A DNA stretch of 64,000 nucleotides from an uncultured bacterium (lineage in GTDB: Bacteria > Cyanobacteriota > Vampirovibrionia > Gastranaerophilales > Gastranaerophilaceae): assembly GCA_949296245.1 (NCBI GenBank), contig CASFNW010000013.1, forward strand, positions 31,194 through 95,193, read 5' to 3'. Made by a program: the position numbers and the translations under genes. Below the pieces are notes generated by a model, which worked only from the letters and a program-made list of their open reading frames with translations, did not search any database and was not told the origin of the DNA. Each line of letters opens with the position of its first letter. Position 1 is the stretch's first letter. Shown in pieces: positions 35,296-44,329 of the stretch.

Positions 35296-36621
35296 TTATA
35301 AAAATAAAGCGTGTGCAAAGATTTCCCCAACCTGATGGTTGTAGTATCTGCCGTCATCTTTAGTAAACAGCTCTCTCCAGTGACTCTCTTTTGTTCCATC
35401 TGCTGAATATGAAGGATTGCACATCATCAGATGATGCGTGTTTGTGTCATATCGCAGGGGAAATAGATCTTCCATCTGCATAAAACTTGGCAGCTTGTCA
35501 CTTGCTATTTCAAAGCCAAACAGTGCATTCCTTATTCTGTTAAGTCTTGTTTCATAGGATGTGCCACCTTCTGTGTTATCATTTGAAACTTCTACACCGG
35601 GTGCGTAGTCTCTGGAGTATTTAAGCCTGTTTGACCAGTATTTTACTGTATCAAAGTCATCTACGCTTACAAATGCAGTGCCGGCATTCAGACCCATCAT
35701 CCTGTATCGTTCAAAATCATCGGAGCTTTTTTCTCCGACAAAACTTAATGTACTGCAGCCTGAACGGCGTCTTATTTCATCTGTTATATATTGCATCTGG
35801 TTGTATTCAGGAAGAGCACCGACACCCGTATAATTTTGCATATCATATCCGCCTATGTGTTTTGCAGAGTCAACAAAAATTGCTTCAAATCCCAGATCAA
35901 CAAGTTTTACCATTTCTTGTATATAAAGTTCTTCATGTTCGGGATTATTCCAGCGGAAGTTTTGGTCTTCTTCATAAGGTTTTGAGACTTTCAGCTGGTC
36001 TTCTGAGATAATCGTTCGAAATCCTGTTTTAAGACCTCTGAAATGAGCAAGATCATTAAAAGCTTTCAGCTGTTCTTCCGGTGAAATTTTATCTGCAATA
36101 TCGAAGTTAATAATATTTTCGCTATAACCTATACCGAGTTTTATTCCGTAAATGGAATTTTCTTCCCAGGGCTCTTTGTTGTAACCGTCTCCGTATATAT
36201 TCGGCCAGATTTGAGAAAGTATTATACAGTTTGCCCAGCTTTTAGCGGAAGGGGGAATTGCAGGCAGCATTTTTATTGCACTGATTATTCCGTTTTTACA
36301 TCTGTTTCCGTGCATTTGCGCAATTGCACGGTTGTTTATTTCTATATAGTTACCCAATCTTCCCCATTTATCGCCATAATCCGGTGTTTCTACATTGTCA
36401 GGAAAGCTTTTGTAAAAAGTTGTACATTCACACAATGATACAATGGATTCAACAGCCTCTTTTAACGGCCTTTCTAGAAGTTCTGACGGTAAAATATTTG
36501 AAATCCACTGTTTCAAATTTCCGTCATTTAAAGCCCTGTATTTATGTTCTTCACTCCATTTGTCATAATGAAGGGTCTTATTGTTTTTGTATGCTTTTAA
36601 CAGCTTATTAACCGTATTCAT
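35296..36621 (-). CDS. Divergent GH13-like TIM-barrel protein
   Basis: The 441-residue protein looks like a distant alpha-amylase relative. Region II reads EAIFVDSAKHI, where GH13 enzymes usually have GFRxDAxKH; the nucleophile Asp and the Lys-His are kept, but the Arg two residues before the Asp is Phe. A region III-like Glu occurs in STLSFVGEKSSDD, and a region IV-like FVSVDDFDT replaces the usual NHD. No signal peptide is present. It may be an inactive or altered glycan-binding or glycan-cutting protein. It is a single gene; the GH13 resemblance is from motif reading only. Confidence 0.55.
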   Translation of the reverse strand: MNTVNKLLKAYKNNKTLHYDKWSEEHKYRALNDGNLKQWISNILPSELLERPLKEAVESIVSLCECTTFYKSFPDNVETPDYGDKWGRLGNYIEINNRAIAQMHGNRCKNGIISAIKMLPAIPPSAKSWANCIILSQIWPNIYGDGYNKEPWEENSIYGIKLGIGYSENIINFDIADKISPEEQLKAFNDLAHFRGLKTGFRTIISEDQLKVSKPYEEDQNFRWNNPEHEELYIQEMVKLVDLGFEAIFVDSAKHIGGYDMQNYTGVGALPEYNQMQYITDEIRRRSGCSTLSFVGEKSSDDFERYRMMGLNAGTAFVSVDDFDTVKYWSNRLKYSRDYAPGVEVSNDNTEGGTSYETRLNRIRNALFGFEIASDKLPSFMQMEDLFPLRYDTNTHHLMMCNPSYSADGTKESHWRELFTKDDGRYYNHQVGEIFAHALFL

Positions 36622-36682
36622 ACGGTCAATATATTAAACATATAAGCTAAAAACATCGTATTTTATAGCAATTTTTTCTTAT

Positions 36683-37009
36683 TTATACTGCCGATTTGGA
36701 GAATATTTTTATAACAAGAACTCCGATTAGAATAAGTACTATCCCTGCTATTGCAGGAATATCAAGAGTCTGCTTGTGGATAATCCAGCCGAGCAATGCT
36801 ATACCGACAATGCCTAGTCCTGACCACAGAGCATATATTATACCGGTCGGAATATTTTGTACGCACAGGCTCAGCATATAAAAAGCAACAATATATCCCA
36901 AAATGCAAAAAACAGTCGGAAGTAATACCGTAAAACCGTTTGTATCTTTAAGCATAGTTGTGGCAAAAATTTCCGCAATTATTGCTGCAAATAAATATAA
37001 ATATGACAT
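36683..37009 (-). CDS. Small multidrug resistance (SMR/EmrE-family) transporter
   Basis: This 108-residue, four-helix membrane protein exchanges cationic compounds for protons as a dimer. The conserved membrane Glu is in helix 1 (AAIIAEIFATTMLK), and helix 3 has the family motif YALWSGLGIVGIALLGW. The Glu position, the length and the Trp in helix 3 all fit EmrE/SugE-type proteins. Whether it exports drugs or guanidinium cannot be told from the sequence. It is a single gene. Confidence 0.92.
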   Translation of the reverse strand: MSYLYLFAAIIAEIFATTMLKDTNGFTVLLPTVFCILGYIVAFYMLSLCVQNIPTGIIYALWSGLGIVGIALLGWIIHKQTLDIPAIAGIVLILIGVLVIKIFSKSAV

Positions 37010-37144
37010 AAAATTTTCCTCCTGAGCTTCATTATTTGTATAAAATTCTAAAAATCAAGACATTCTTCTATCTGCTGCTGAATTGCATAACATATACAGA
37101 CTGAAAATTTTTTTAGTACAATTTTATTTAAGAAGGGAAAATAA

Positions 37145-38644
37145 ATGAAAATATCAAACCTATCATATCGTGTACCATCATCGCAATACAGAAGCACTTT
37201 TAATGTAACATGTGATGTTTATAGTACAAAATCAGACAAATATTATGCTGACAGAAGTAATATTATGTCTTTAAACAATATTGCTTTTCACGGCTTATTT
37301 AGTAATAATAATCCGACTACGGAAAACAGGCTGAATGCAGCTATTCAAAATCTTGATGATAAAAGTATTTTGATATTTGCTGATGACCTTATTAAAGCAA
37401 AGAATGAATTAAAAGGTCAGTTGAAAAACATTGATTTTCCTATATACAATATTTTTTTCGTGGAAAACACGTTTGATTATAACAGTTTTGCTGTGTACAA
37501 AGACAAATATGATAAATACAAGATTTTTAAAATAAATCCGCTTTCTTCCGTATACTTGCTTGATGGTGGAAGCGATGAAAAAAAACTATCCGTAAAAAAA
37601 GAATATATTATGACAGCAGATGAGCCATCGGCATTGAGCAGCGGTAAATATATAAAAATAAGTTCCTACAAAAAAGATACTGTATTCAAGGTTGATATTA
37701 ATTCTAAAAATTTAAAACAAATTTTTGACAAAAATGTTGAAAAATCTTCTTTTTTCGATAGTAAAGAAAATGTAGAAAAGTTTAATTCACTAAGATTGTC
37801 CATAAATACGCGTCCTCAAAAAATTACAGACCCTTCAAAAAAAATAAAGTTTTCCGATATAGGCGGACTGGATAAACAGATTGAAATGCTGGAAGAAAAT
37901 GTAGTTTTCCCTCTTGTATATCCGTCATTTTATAAAGATTTCAGATTGAATAAAGGGATTCTTTTATTCGGACCGCCAAGATGCGGCAAAACAATGATTG
38001 CAAATGCTTTATCTAATGAACTTGGAATAAATTTTATAAAAGTTGCAGCCGATGACCTGACAGATGCAAAAGTCGGGCAAACAGAAGAAAACTGGCGTGA
38101 ATTATTTAAACAAGCAAGAGAAAATCAGCCCTGCCTGATATTTATTGACGAGTTCGATGCAATTGCAAAGCAGCGTTCAGGCTCTGATCAGGCAAGGTAT
38201 CAGGATACTGTAGTAAATCAGCTTCTAGTTTTAACAAGTGATATAGAAAAAAGTCAGGATAATGTTTTTGTTATAGCTGCAACAAACAGAGCCGATTTGA
38301 TAGACAAAGCTCTTTTAAGCGCCGGACGATTCGGGCTAAAGATAAAAATACCAATGCCGGATGTTGAGGGTATAAAACAAATTTTTGATAAAACAAAAAA
38401 AGACAAACCTGTAGATGACAATATTGATGAAGATAAACTCTGCGCTATGATGTTTGACAATAAATTTAACGGTTCTGATGTTGTGGAAACATTTTATATA
38501 GCATATCAAAACGCAGTACGAAGAACAGGCATATACGAAAAAATGAAAAACAGAACACTGACTGAAACAGACAGACTTTGTTTAACCATTAATCAAACAG
38601 ATATTGAAAATGCAATAGAAAAAATTGTTGCGCAAAAACAGTAA
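37145..38644 (+). CDS. AAA+ ATPase with a novel N-terminal domain
   Basis: The C-terminal half (about 235-499) is an AAA+ module of the FtsH/Cdc48 type: SDIGGLDKQIEML, Walker A GPPRCGKT (276-283, an Arg where Gly is usual), Walker B CLIFIDEFDA, sensor 1 VIAATNRAD and the Arg-finger region SAGRFG. No protease or membrane segment follows. The N-terminal 230 residues match nothing I know and start with a Ser- and Tyr-rich leader ending NNIAFHG, then strand-rich sequence. GGGAA precedes the ATG closely. It is probably an unfoldase or remodeller with a lineage-specific substrate-binding domain. Confidence 0.82.
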   Translation: MKISNLSYRVPSSQYRSTFNVTCDVYSTKSDKYYADRSNIMSLNNIAFHGLFSNNNPTTENRLNAAIQNLDDKSILIFADDLIKAKNELKGQLKNIDFPIYNIFFVENTFDYNSFAVYKDKYDKYKIFKINPLSSVYLLDGGSDEKKLSVKKEYIMTADEPSALSSGKYIKISSYKKDTVFKVDINSKNLKQIFDKNVEKSSFFDSKENVEKFNSLRLSINTRPQKITDPSKKIKFSDIGGLDKQIEMLEENVVFPLVYPSFYKDFRLNKGILLFGPPRCGKTMIANALSNELGINFIKVAADDLTDAKVGQTEENWRELFKQARENQPCLIFIDEFDAIAKQRSGSDQARYQDTVVNQLLVLTSDIEKSQDNVFVIAATNRADLIDKALLSAGRFGLKIKIPMPDVEGIKQIFDKTKKDKPVDDNIDEDKLCAMMFDNKFNGSDVVETFYIAYQNAVRRTGIYEKMKNRTLTETDRLCLTINQTDIENAIEKIVAQKQ

Positions 38645-38647
38645 TAT

Positions 38648-40033
38648 TTATGCAGTGAGTCTTTTTTGCAAATTGTATGTAACTCTTGCTTTCTTTGCTA
38701 TTCTGAGCAAGTTTGTAAAATATCCTGCAGCAAGAATAACAGAAGCCGTTATCCACGCAATAGGCCCTGCATAGAAAATGCCGAAATAGCTGAACTTTAC
38801 AGCAAGATATACTGCTGCAAACGAGCGGACAAGTAGCTCTGCTATGCTGGATGCCAGAGGCAGCATGGCTTCGCCCATACCCTGAAGAGCATTCCTGAAT
38901 ATAAATATTTGTCCCAGAAAGAAATAGAATAAAGTACTTATCCACAGATACTGTCTTGCTATTTCTATAATGTGATGTTCTCCTCTGCCTATAAATATAC
39001 CGACAATACTGCTTCCGAAAAAGTGTATGATTAGTGTCATTATTACGCTGAGACTGATATTTATAATAGATGTTTTCTGGACTCCGGAACGGATTCTGTT
39101 AAAGTTATTGGCACCAAAGTTTTGTGCAGTGTAAGACGCAAGAGCAATACCAAAGGATATCATAGGCATTGTTGCAATCTGCTCTATTCTAAGAGCAGCG
39201 GTAAATGCTGCAATGACATCAGAGCCGAAAGTATTGCAGACACTTTGTATAATTAATATTCCTAAGCCGAGAATAGATGATTGTACAGCCATTGGTATGC
39301 CGACTTTTAAATGTTCTATTGCAAAAGGAATACTCTCTTTTCTTAATGCATACAGCCAATCAGCTTTTTTTAGATGCAAAATAGGAAAACGCTTTTTTAC
39401 ATATATAAGGCATAATAAAACAGATACCGCCTGAGACAGTACAACTGCCACAGCCGAACCCGGAACACCCCAGTGAAATTTAAGAATAAACAACAATGCA
39501 AGAAATACATTTAAAACAGAAGCAAAAATAAGAAAATAAAGAGGTGTTTTGCTGTCCCCGAGTGCTCTTATGATACTGGCAAGCAGGTTATATGCGTTAC
39601 AAGCAATAAGCCCTGCAATAACTATCTGTATATACCAGAAAGCGTCATGCCTGATTTCCTGCGGTACATTCATCCAAACAAGTATATGATTCATTAATAG
39701 GGCAATAACCAGTGAAAAAGCGATTGTTATGCCTGTACTTATCACAGTAGACACTGTGACGGAACGTCTGACGCCTTGAGGATCTTTTGCACCGAATCTC
39801 TGGCCTGTTATAACGGCAAAACCTCCTGTTAATCCGACGACAACAAACATTATAAAAAAGAATATCGGTGATATTGCACCTACCGCAGCAAGTGCTTTCA
39901 TTCCGAGAGTTCTTCCTACAATAACAATATCGGCTATATTGTACAGCTGTTGGAATACATTTCCTATCAAAAGCGGAACCGAAAACCAGAAAATCAAGGA
40001 TAACGGATTCCCTTTTGTCATATCGTTAATCAT
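38648..40033 (-). CDS. MATE-family efflux transporter
   Basis: This antiporter has 461 residues and twelve predicted membrane helices in two related halves. It exports drugs or metabolites against Na+ or H+. The N-terminus MTKGNPLSLIFWFSVPLLIG and helix 1-2 QLYNIADIVIVGR are typical of the DinF/NorM-like MATE branch. The start at 40033 has AAAGG upstream; an in-frame ATG at 40090 would add 19 basic residues that do not fit. It converges with the AAA+ gene (3-base gap). Substrate unknown. Confidence 0.93.
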   Translation of the reverse strand: MINDMTKGNPLSLIFWFSVPLLIGNVFQQLYNIADIVIVGRTLGMKALAAVGAISPIFFFIMFVVVGLTGGFAVITGQRFGAKDPQGVRRSVTVSTVISTGITIAFSLVIALLMNHILVWMNVPQEIRHDAFWYIQIVIAGLIACNAYNLLASIIRALGDSKTPLYFLIFASVLNVFLALLFILKFHWGVPGSAVAVVLSQAVSVLLCLIYVKKRFPILHLKKADWLYALRKESIPFAIEHLKVGIPMAVQSSILGLGILIIQSVCNTFGSDVIAAFTAALRIEQIATMPMISFGIALASYTAQNFGANNFNRIRSGVQKTSIINISLSVIMTLIIHFFGSSIVGIFIGRGEHHIIEIARQYLWISTLFYFFLGQIFIFRNALQGMGEAMLPLASSIAELLVRSFAAVYLAVKFSYFGIFYAGPIAWITASVILAAGYFTNLLRIAKKARVTYNLQKRLTA

Positions 40034-40126
40034 ATCTCTGTAACCTTTGTAAAAAAACCTTGTTGTTATTAATTTTATTTTACTATACAAATATTATAAA
40101 ATTATATCAACCAAAAGGATGTATGA

Positions 40127-40915
40127 ATGATAAAATTAATTACCTCGGATATGGATGGTACTCTGTTAAATGACAGGGGTGAATTTGCACCGGATTTTTT
40201 TGATGTTTTAAAAGAGCTGAACAAAAGAAAGATAAAATTTGTAGCTGCAAGCGGCAGAAGCTGTTATGCACTGGAAGAAGTATTCGGTAACAGGAAAAAT
40301 GAAGTTGCATATATTTCAGATAACGGCGGTCATATAAAATGCAAAGACACAGAAGAAATTATTCTTCCGATGAACAGAGATGAAGTTTTTTCTACCGTAG
40401 AAATATGCAAAAATATAGAAAAACTACAATTGATACTGTGTGCAAAAGACAAAGCGTATTTTCTAAATCCTGATAAAGAATATCTCGATGCAATAACGTA
40501 TTATTATACAAACTATGAAATAATAGATGATTATAAAAATCTGAATGAACAGATACTAAAGGTTGCACTGTTTGATGTGTTTGGCTCTGCAGCAAATTCT
40601 TATCCAAAAATCAAAGATAAACTGGATAAAAACCTTTCTGCGGTCGTTTCTTCCGTAAACTGGATAGATATTATGAACAAAGATTTAAACAAGGGAACGG
40701 CTGTAAAAAGACTGCAGAAACTATACAATATAAAAGAAGATGAAACCATGGCATTCGGGGATTTTAATAATGATATAGAAATGCTAAAATGTGCACGGTA
40801 TTCTTTTGCTATGGAAAATGCAAACGAACAGGTGAAAAAGAATGCCAATTACATTGCTGATACAAACAATAATTTCGGCGTTGTAAAAGCAATAAAAAAG
40901 TTTGTTTTAAAATGA
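40127..40915 (+). CDS. Cof-type HAD phosphatase
   Basis: This HAD-superfamily hydrolase of 262 residues belongs to the Cof/YidA branch, which removes phosphate from sugar phosphates or cofactors. Motif I is DMDGTLLN (Asp8, Asp10), motif II the Ser in VAASGRS, motif III a Lys in the NKGTAVKRL helix region, and motif IV GDFNNDIEML. The cap domain lies between motifs II and III. It precedes the LUD gene by 19 bases and is probably in the same operon. The substrate is not known. Confidence 0.92.
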   Translation: MIKLITSDMDGTLLNDRGEFAPDFFDVLKELNKRKIKFVAASGRSCYALEEVFGNRKNEVAYISDNGGHIKCKDTEEIILPMNRDEVFSTVEICKNIEKLQLILCAKDKAYFLNPDKEYLDAITYYYTNYEIIDDYKNLNEQILKVALFDVFGSAANSYPKIKDKLDKNLSAVVSSVNWIDIMNKDLNKGTAVKRLQKLYNIKEDETMAFGDFNNDIEMLKCARYSFAMENANEQVKKNANYIADTNNNFGVVKAIKKFVLK

Positions 40916-40934
40916 ATAAATACAGGAGTTTGAT

Positions 40935-41591
40935 ATGTCAGAAAACAAGTTTGTAAAAGAAAGAAATCAAAAGTTAGGTGAAAAAACAGCAGAAGCCTTT
41001 AAAAAAAGACATTTTGATGCACATTTTTGCAAAGATAAGGAAGAAGCAGTAAAAACAGTTCTGTCTCTTATTTCAAAAGATGATATAGTAGCCTGGGGCG
41101 GCTCAACAACACTTTCAGAACTAGGACTTGTTGATTATCTGGAGAATAACGGTTACAAAACAATAAACAGAGACAAAGCTCCTGATGCTCAGGCAAAGCA
41201 AAAATGCGCTTATGACAGCTTTTTGGCTGATGTATTTTTAATGAGCTCAAATGCAATATCCGAAGACGGACAGCTTGTTAATATAGACGGACTCGGAAAC
41301 CGTGTTGCTGCACTGGCATTCGGACCTAAAAAAGTTATTGTTATTGCAGGCATGAACAAAGTGGTTAAAAATTTGCAGGAGGCTTATACAAGAGCAAGAA
41401 CTTATGCAGCTCCCTGCAACCTTCAAAGAATAGCTTCTGTTGCAAACAGCAAAACACCCTGCGCTGTTACAGGAAGCTGCGGTGATTGTCTGAGTCAGGA
41501 TTCTATATGCTGTCAAATAATAACAACAAGACTCTGCAGACCTCAGGGAAGAATTGTTGTTGTACTTGTTAACGAAGAGTTAGGATATTAA
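40935..41591 (+). CDS. LUD-domain (DUF162) protein
   Basis: This 218-residue protein has the LUD/DUF162 fold of LutC-type lactate-utilisation proteins: IVAWGGSTTLSELGL near residue 60, VFLMSSNAISEDGQLVNID, and the fold-core region LAFGPKKVIVIAGMNKVV. The C-terminus has several Cys (CAVTGSCGDCLSQDSICC), a pattern that could bind an iron-sulfur cluster or metal. LutA/LutB are not adjacent, so a lactate role is not established. GGAG precedes the ATG. It follows the HAD phosphatase gene. Confidence 0.85.
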   Translation: MSENKFVKERNQKLGEKTAEAFKKRHFDAHFCKDKEEAVKTVLSLISKDDIVAWGGSTTLSELGLVDYLENNGYKTINRDKAPDAQAKQKCAYDSFLADVFLMSSNAISEDGQLVNIDGLGNRVAALAFGPKKVIVIAGMNKVVKNLQEAYTRARTYAAPCNLQRIASVANSKTPCAVTGSCGDCLSQDSICCQIITTRLCRPQGRIVVVLVNEELGY

Positions 41592-41639
41592 GAATTACAT
41601 AAAAGTTAGTTGTCTTATATCGTCAGAGAAAAATTCATG

Positions 41640-42055
41640 ATAAGTCTCTGCCGAATAAAACGATTAAGTATCGTTTTGTGAGAGCGCGAAGAATCTTTCC
41701 CTACGTCATTCTGAGGCGGCAGCCGAAGAATCTTATGTTTTTTAGATCCTTCTGGTTTTACCCTCAGGATGACGCAGTCAGCGTCATTCTGTGGCTTTAG
41801 CCGTACACGAAGGGCATCCTGATATGTACGGCTCGTACCTCGCCTACATCTCAAGCAAGAATCTTTTGTTGTTTCAGATTCTTCAGTTGTTTCATTCCTT
41901 CAGAATGACGTGCTTTGTGTCATCCTATGGGGGATCTGAAGGGGATTTATTAATACATAATCCGTCGTCATTCCGGAGTTTCGACTCACCTCTCGTAAAT
42001 ATGACATTTAGTCATATTTACTTGGCAGAGTGTCTCGACTTCTAAGAGACAAATA
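41640..42055. repeat. Mosaic palindromic repeat cluster
   Basis: About 415 bp without a gene. It contains a palindrome cassette (CTGCCGAATA, then AAAACGAT-TAAGT-ATCGTTTT, then TGTGAGAG at about 41649-41685), several copies of the motif CGTCATTCTGAGG...GAAGAATCT in both orientations, a block near 41813-41866 that reappears in reverse orientation at 23213-23275, and a second palindrome GTAAATATGAC-ATTTA-GTCATATTTAC (41995-42021) flanked by CTCTC and GGCAGAG. It separates the + strand operon from glycan cluster 2. Confidence 0.75.
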
Positions 42056-42071
42056 TATTTAATTTTAATTA

Positions 42072-42824
42072 TTATTTTTTTATTGCAAAAAAGAATCCAA
42101 TTCCTTTATGCTTATGTATAATTACATCGTCAAAATATTCTGCCAGTAATTCTTTCAATTCTTTTTCTTTGTAAATATGTAAATGATATGGATTATCTTT
42201 TTTATTACGTAATGCAGCTTCCTCTGATTCTATAATTGGTGTGCTTCCAGCAAGTATTCCACCTGAAGATGAAATGCAATCATAAAGAGATTTTACATAC
42301 TTTTTACCTTCTTCTTTTGTAAAATGTTCAAGTGATTCCATAGCCAGAACAACATTATATTGTTTAGTTTGTTTAAAATGTAGTGCATCAGAGACAAACC
42401 AATTTATTTTGTTTGTATATTTTTTCCACTCTTTTTTGTTTTCTTCTATCTGTGTTTCTGATATATCATACGCATCAATTTTTTTTGCATATTTTGAAAT
42501 TATATAAGAACCCCATCCAGTCCCACAGCAAGTATCAAGAACATCCATTGTTTTACAAAAATACCACCCTGTAAAAAGATATCTTTTGATCATTTGTTTA
42601 TACCAACCGCTTTTTACAAATTTTTCATCAGAAGGAAAGCCTCTTTCTGTACCATATGATTTTTCTGTTGCTCTCGGGGAATAATGCATAACTATTTTAA
42701 CAGCATTTTTCTGCCGCCTTTTTTCAATTGAATAAATATATTTTATTAATCCGTCAAGATATTTAGGATTTTTCTTTTGTAAAAATTTAACAAAAATAAA
42801 ATTTAATTCTTTTGAAACTATCAT
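42072..42824 (-). CDS. SAM-dependent methyltransferase ending glycan cluster 2
   Basis: This class I methyltransferase of 250 residues has SAM motif I VLDTCCGTGWGS, the acidic post-motif KIDAYDIS, and the later VVLAMESLEHF and GGILAGSTP. This pattern resembles UbiE/Methyltransf_11 proteins, including those that methylate the ends of O-antigen chains. The ATG at 42824 is chosen because GGAAG precedes it; the open frame to 42842 has only TTG. It is separated from the FkbM gene by about 290 bp, so it may have its own promoter. Confidence 0.8.
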   Translation of the reverse strand: MIVSKELNFIFVKFLQKKNPKYLDGLIKYIYSIEKRRQKNAVKIVMHYSPRATEKSYGTERGFPSDEKFVKSGWYKQMIKRYLFTGWYFCKTMDVLDTCCGTGWGSYIISKYAKKIDAYDISETQIEENKKEWKKYTNKINWFVSDALHFKQTKQYNVVLAMESLEHFTKEEGKKYVKSLYDCISSSGGILAGSTPIIESEEAALRNKKDNPYHLHIYKEKELKELLAEYFDDVIIHKHKGIGFFFAIKK

Positions 42825-42842
42825 GTATTTGCTTCCATTCAA

Positions 42843-43112
42843 TTGTTCTAATCATTTTTTAATACCTTTAAGAAACTTTTCATTGTTATGAAAATATATA
42901 CAATCCGGAACTTGCAGCTTATCTTGTAGCAGACTGCAAGGGGGCTTAAAAGGATATCCGTTCAAAGAGAGTATTTCAGAATCTTGCCGGCTTGGTATTT
43001 ATTATTCGTCTGGCAGGTTTGACAAATATGCTAACCAACAGATTTGTTTTGGCAATATTGTCTCTAACCCAGCCATCTTACACAGTAAATGGCTGGAAGC
43101 GTACCCTGCAGG
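42843..43112. other. Intergenic region with several hairpins
   Basis: About 270 bp with no convincing gene. It has short inverted repeats: CTTGCAG ... CTGCAAG (about 42914-42943) and CAGCCAT ... ATGGCTG (about 43071-43096). It could be a structured leader or processed RNA upstream of the methyltransferase, or remnants of a mobile element. I could not match it to a known RNA family. Confidence 0.3.
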
Positions 43113-44288
43113 CTAGCTACTTATTGCATACAAAACAGTCTCATACAGAAATGTTCTGTGATGTCCCATATAAAATTTATAACCCAGATTTAGTGAGTTC
43201 AAATATAATAATAAAGAGTAACAGTGCTCAGGATTATGGTAAATACTGAGTGCAAGTCTGGGACGATATTTTGTTATAGTTTCAATTGCTCCTTCAAGAG
43301 CTTCAGGCTCAGCACCTTCAATATCAAGTTTAATAAAATCGACTTTATCTATATTATTTTCTTCGACAAATTCATCAATAGAAATAAGTCTGCATTCAGT
43401 ATATTCTACGGTTGTATTATTATGAACAATACGAGAACTACCTTGTTGGTTACTTATTTTAAGAATATCTTTACATTTCCAAATACCATAATCACAAATT
43501 TCTACATTATTCATGTCCTTTTCTTTTTCCAATAGATTTTTGCATATTTCTACATTGTGTTGCTCGGGTTCAAATGCAAAAATTTTTCCATTATTTCCAA
43601 CTGCAATACTCAGACTTTTTGTGTCGTATAAATATGGTCCCAAGCCTGCACTTATAACATAATCATTTTGTTTTGCATGGATTATTGGATGAAAATATTG
43701 TTCATAGTAACTATTTTTTTCACAGAACGAGTTTCCATAGTGTATACAGTTTATTGTTCTTAAAAAGATGTCTTTGCTTTCTTTATCTTGTAGTAGGCTG
43801 TAAGCCATACTTATTGCTTTGTAATGCTGCTTAATAAAATTCTTATTAGGTTTTTTTTCAAAGTGAACAATTTTCTCAGGATTAGTCGAAAAAATGTAAT
43901 ACTTATAAGTATTCCTGTTATCAACATAGTTGATAACAGGAACAAATGTCCATTTAGAAGTCGCAGTAGAAGTATTTCCTAAAAATACAGCAAGGTTGTG
44001 TTTCTTTTTATATTTCTTGGTCTGAATTTTATCTACAATATAATTACCATATTTATAAGGTTTAAAATTATTGTTATATGTATAAACCAGTATTTTTTCA
44101 ATTTCAAAATTGTAATTTGTTTTTAATGTTTTTAGTGCATTTTCTATTTCGTTTTCATTGCATACAAGAAAGACTTTTTTGTATTTGCAATTTGCAAGAT
44201 TGTCTCTGTATTTTTTTAACATACTAATTTTTGCTTTAAAGTATGTTTTTTTATCAAAAATCTTTTTTAATTCTTTTATAAAAGACAT
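43113..44288 (-). CDS. FkbM-family methyltransferase
   Basis: This 391-residue protein has a C-terminal FkbM domain: YVISAGLGPYLYDTKSL (motif I is atypical, with AGLG), IFAFEPEQHNVEIC (acidic ribose-binding residue), and the hallmark VDFIKLDIEGAEPEALEG. The N-terminal 200 residues are basic and unlike the FkbM protein of cluster 1; they include a Rossmann-like VFLVCNENEIENALKTL and a strand set ending around HNLAVFLGN. It is preceded by GGAGGGG and lies about 40 bases after the radical SAM-FkbM gene. It probably O-methylates a sugar of the cluster 2 glycan. Confidence 0.82.
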   Translation of the reverse strand: MSFIKELKKIFDKKTYFKAKISMLKKYRDNLANCKYKKVFLVCNENEIENALKTLKTNYNFEIEKILVYTYNNNFKPYKYGNYIVDKIQTKKYKKKHNLAVFLGNTSTATSKWTFVPVINYVDNRNTYKYYIFSTNPEKIVHFEKKPNKNFIKQHYKAISMAYSLLQDKESKDIFLRTINCIHYGNSFCEKNSYYEQYFHPIIHAKQNDYVISAGLGPYLYDTKSLSIAVGNNGKIFAFEPEQHNVEICKNLLEKEKDMNNVEICDYGIWKCKDILKISNQQGSSRIVHNNTTVEYTECRLISIDEFVEENNIDKVDFIKLDIEGAEPEALEGAIETITKYRPRLALSIYHNPEHCYSLLLYLNSLNLGYKFYMGHHRTFLYETVLYAISS

Positions 44289-44329
44289 TTTTCCCCTCCT
44301 TTAATTTATTGAATACCGGATATTACAAA

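Noticed and set aside
36211..36611. Overlapping + strand open frames opposite the GH13-like gene
   Set aside because: They are antisense shadows, rich in Cys, Phe and Tyr, with no start signals.
42992..43249. 85-residue + strand open frame in the gap before the FkbM gene
   Set aside because: Its second half is antisense to the FkbM C-terminus, and the first half has no recognisable protein features; the DNA has hairpins instead.
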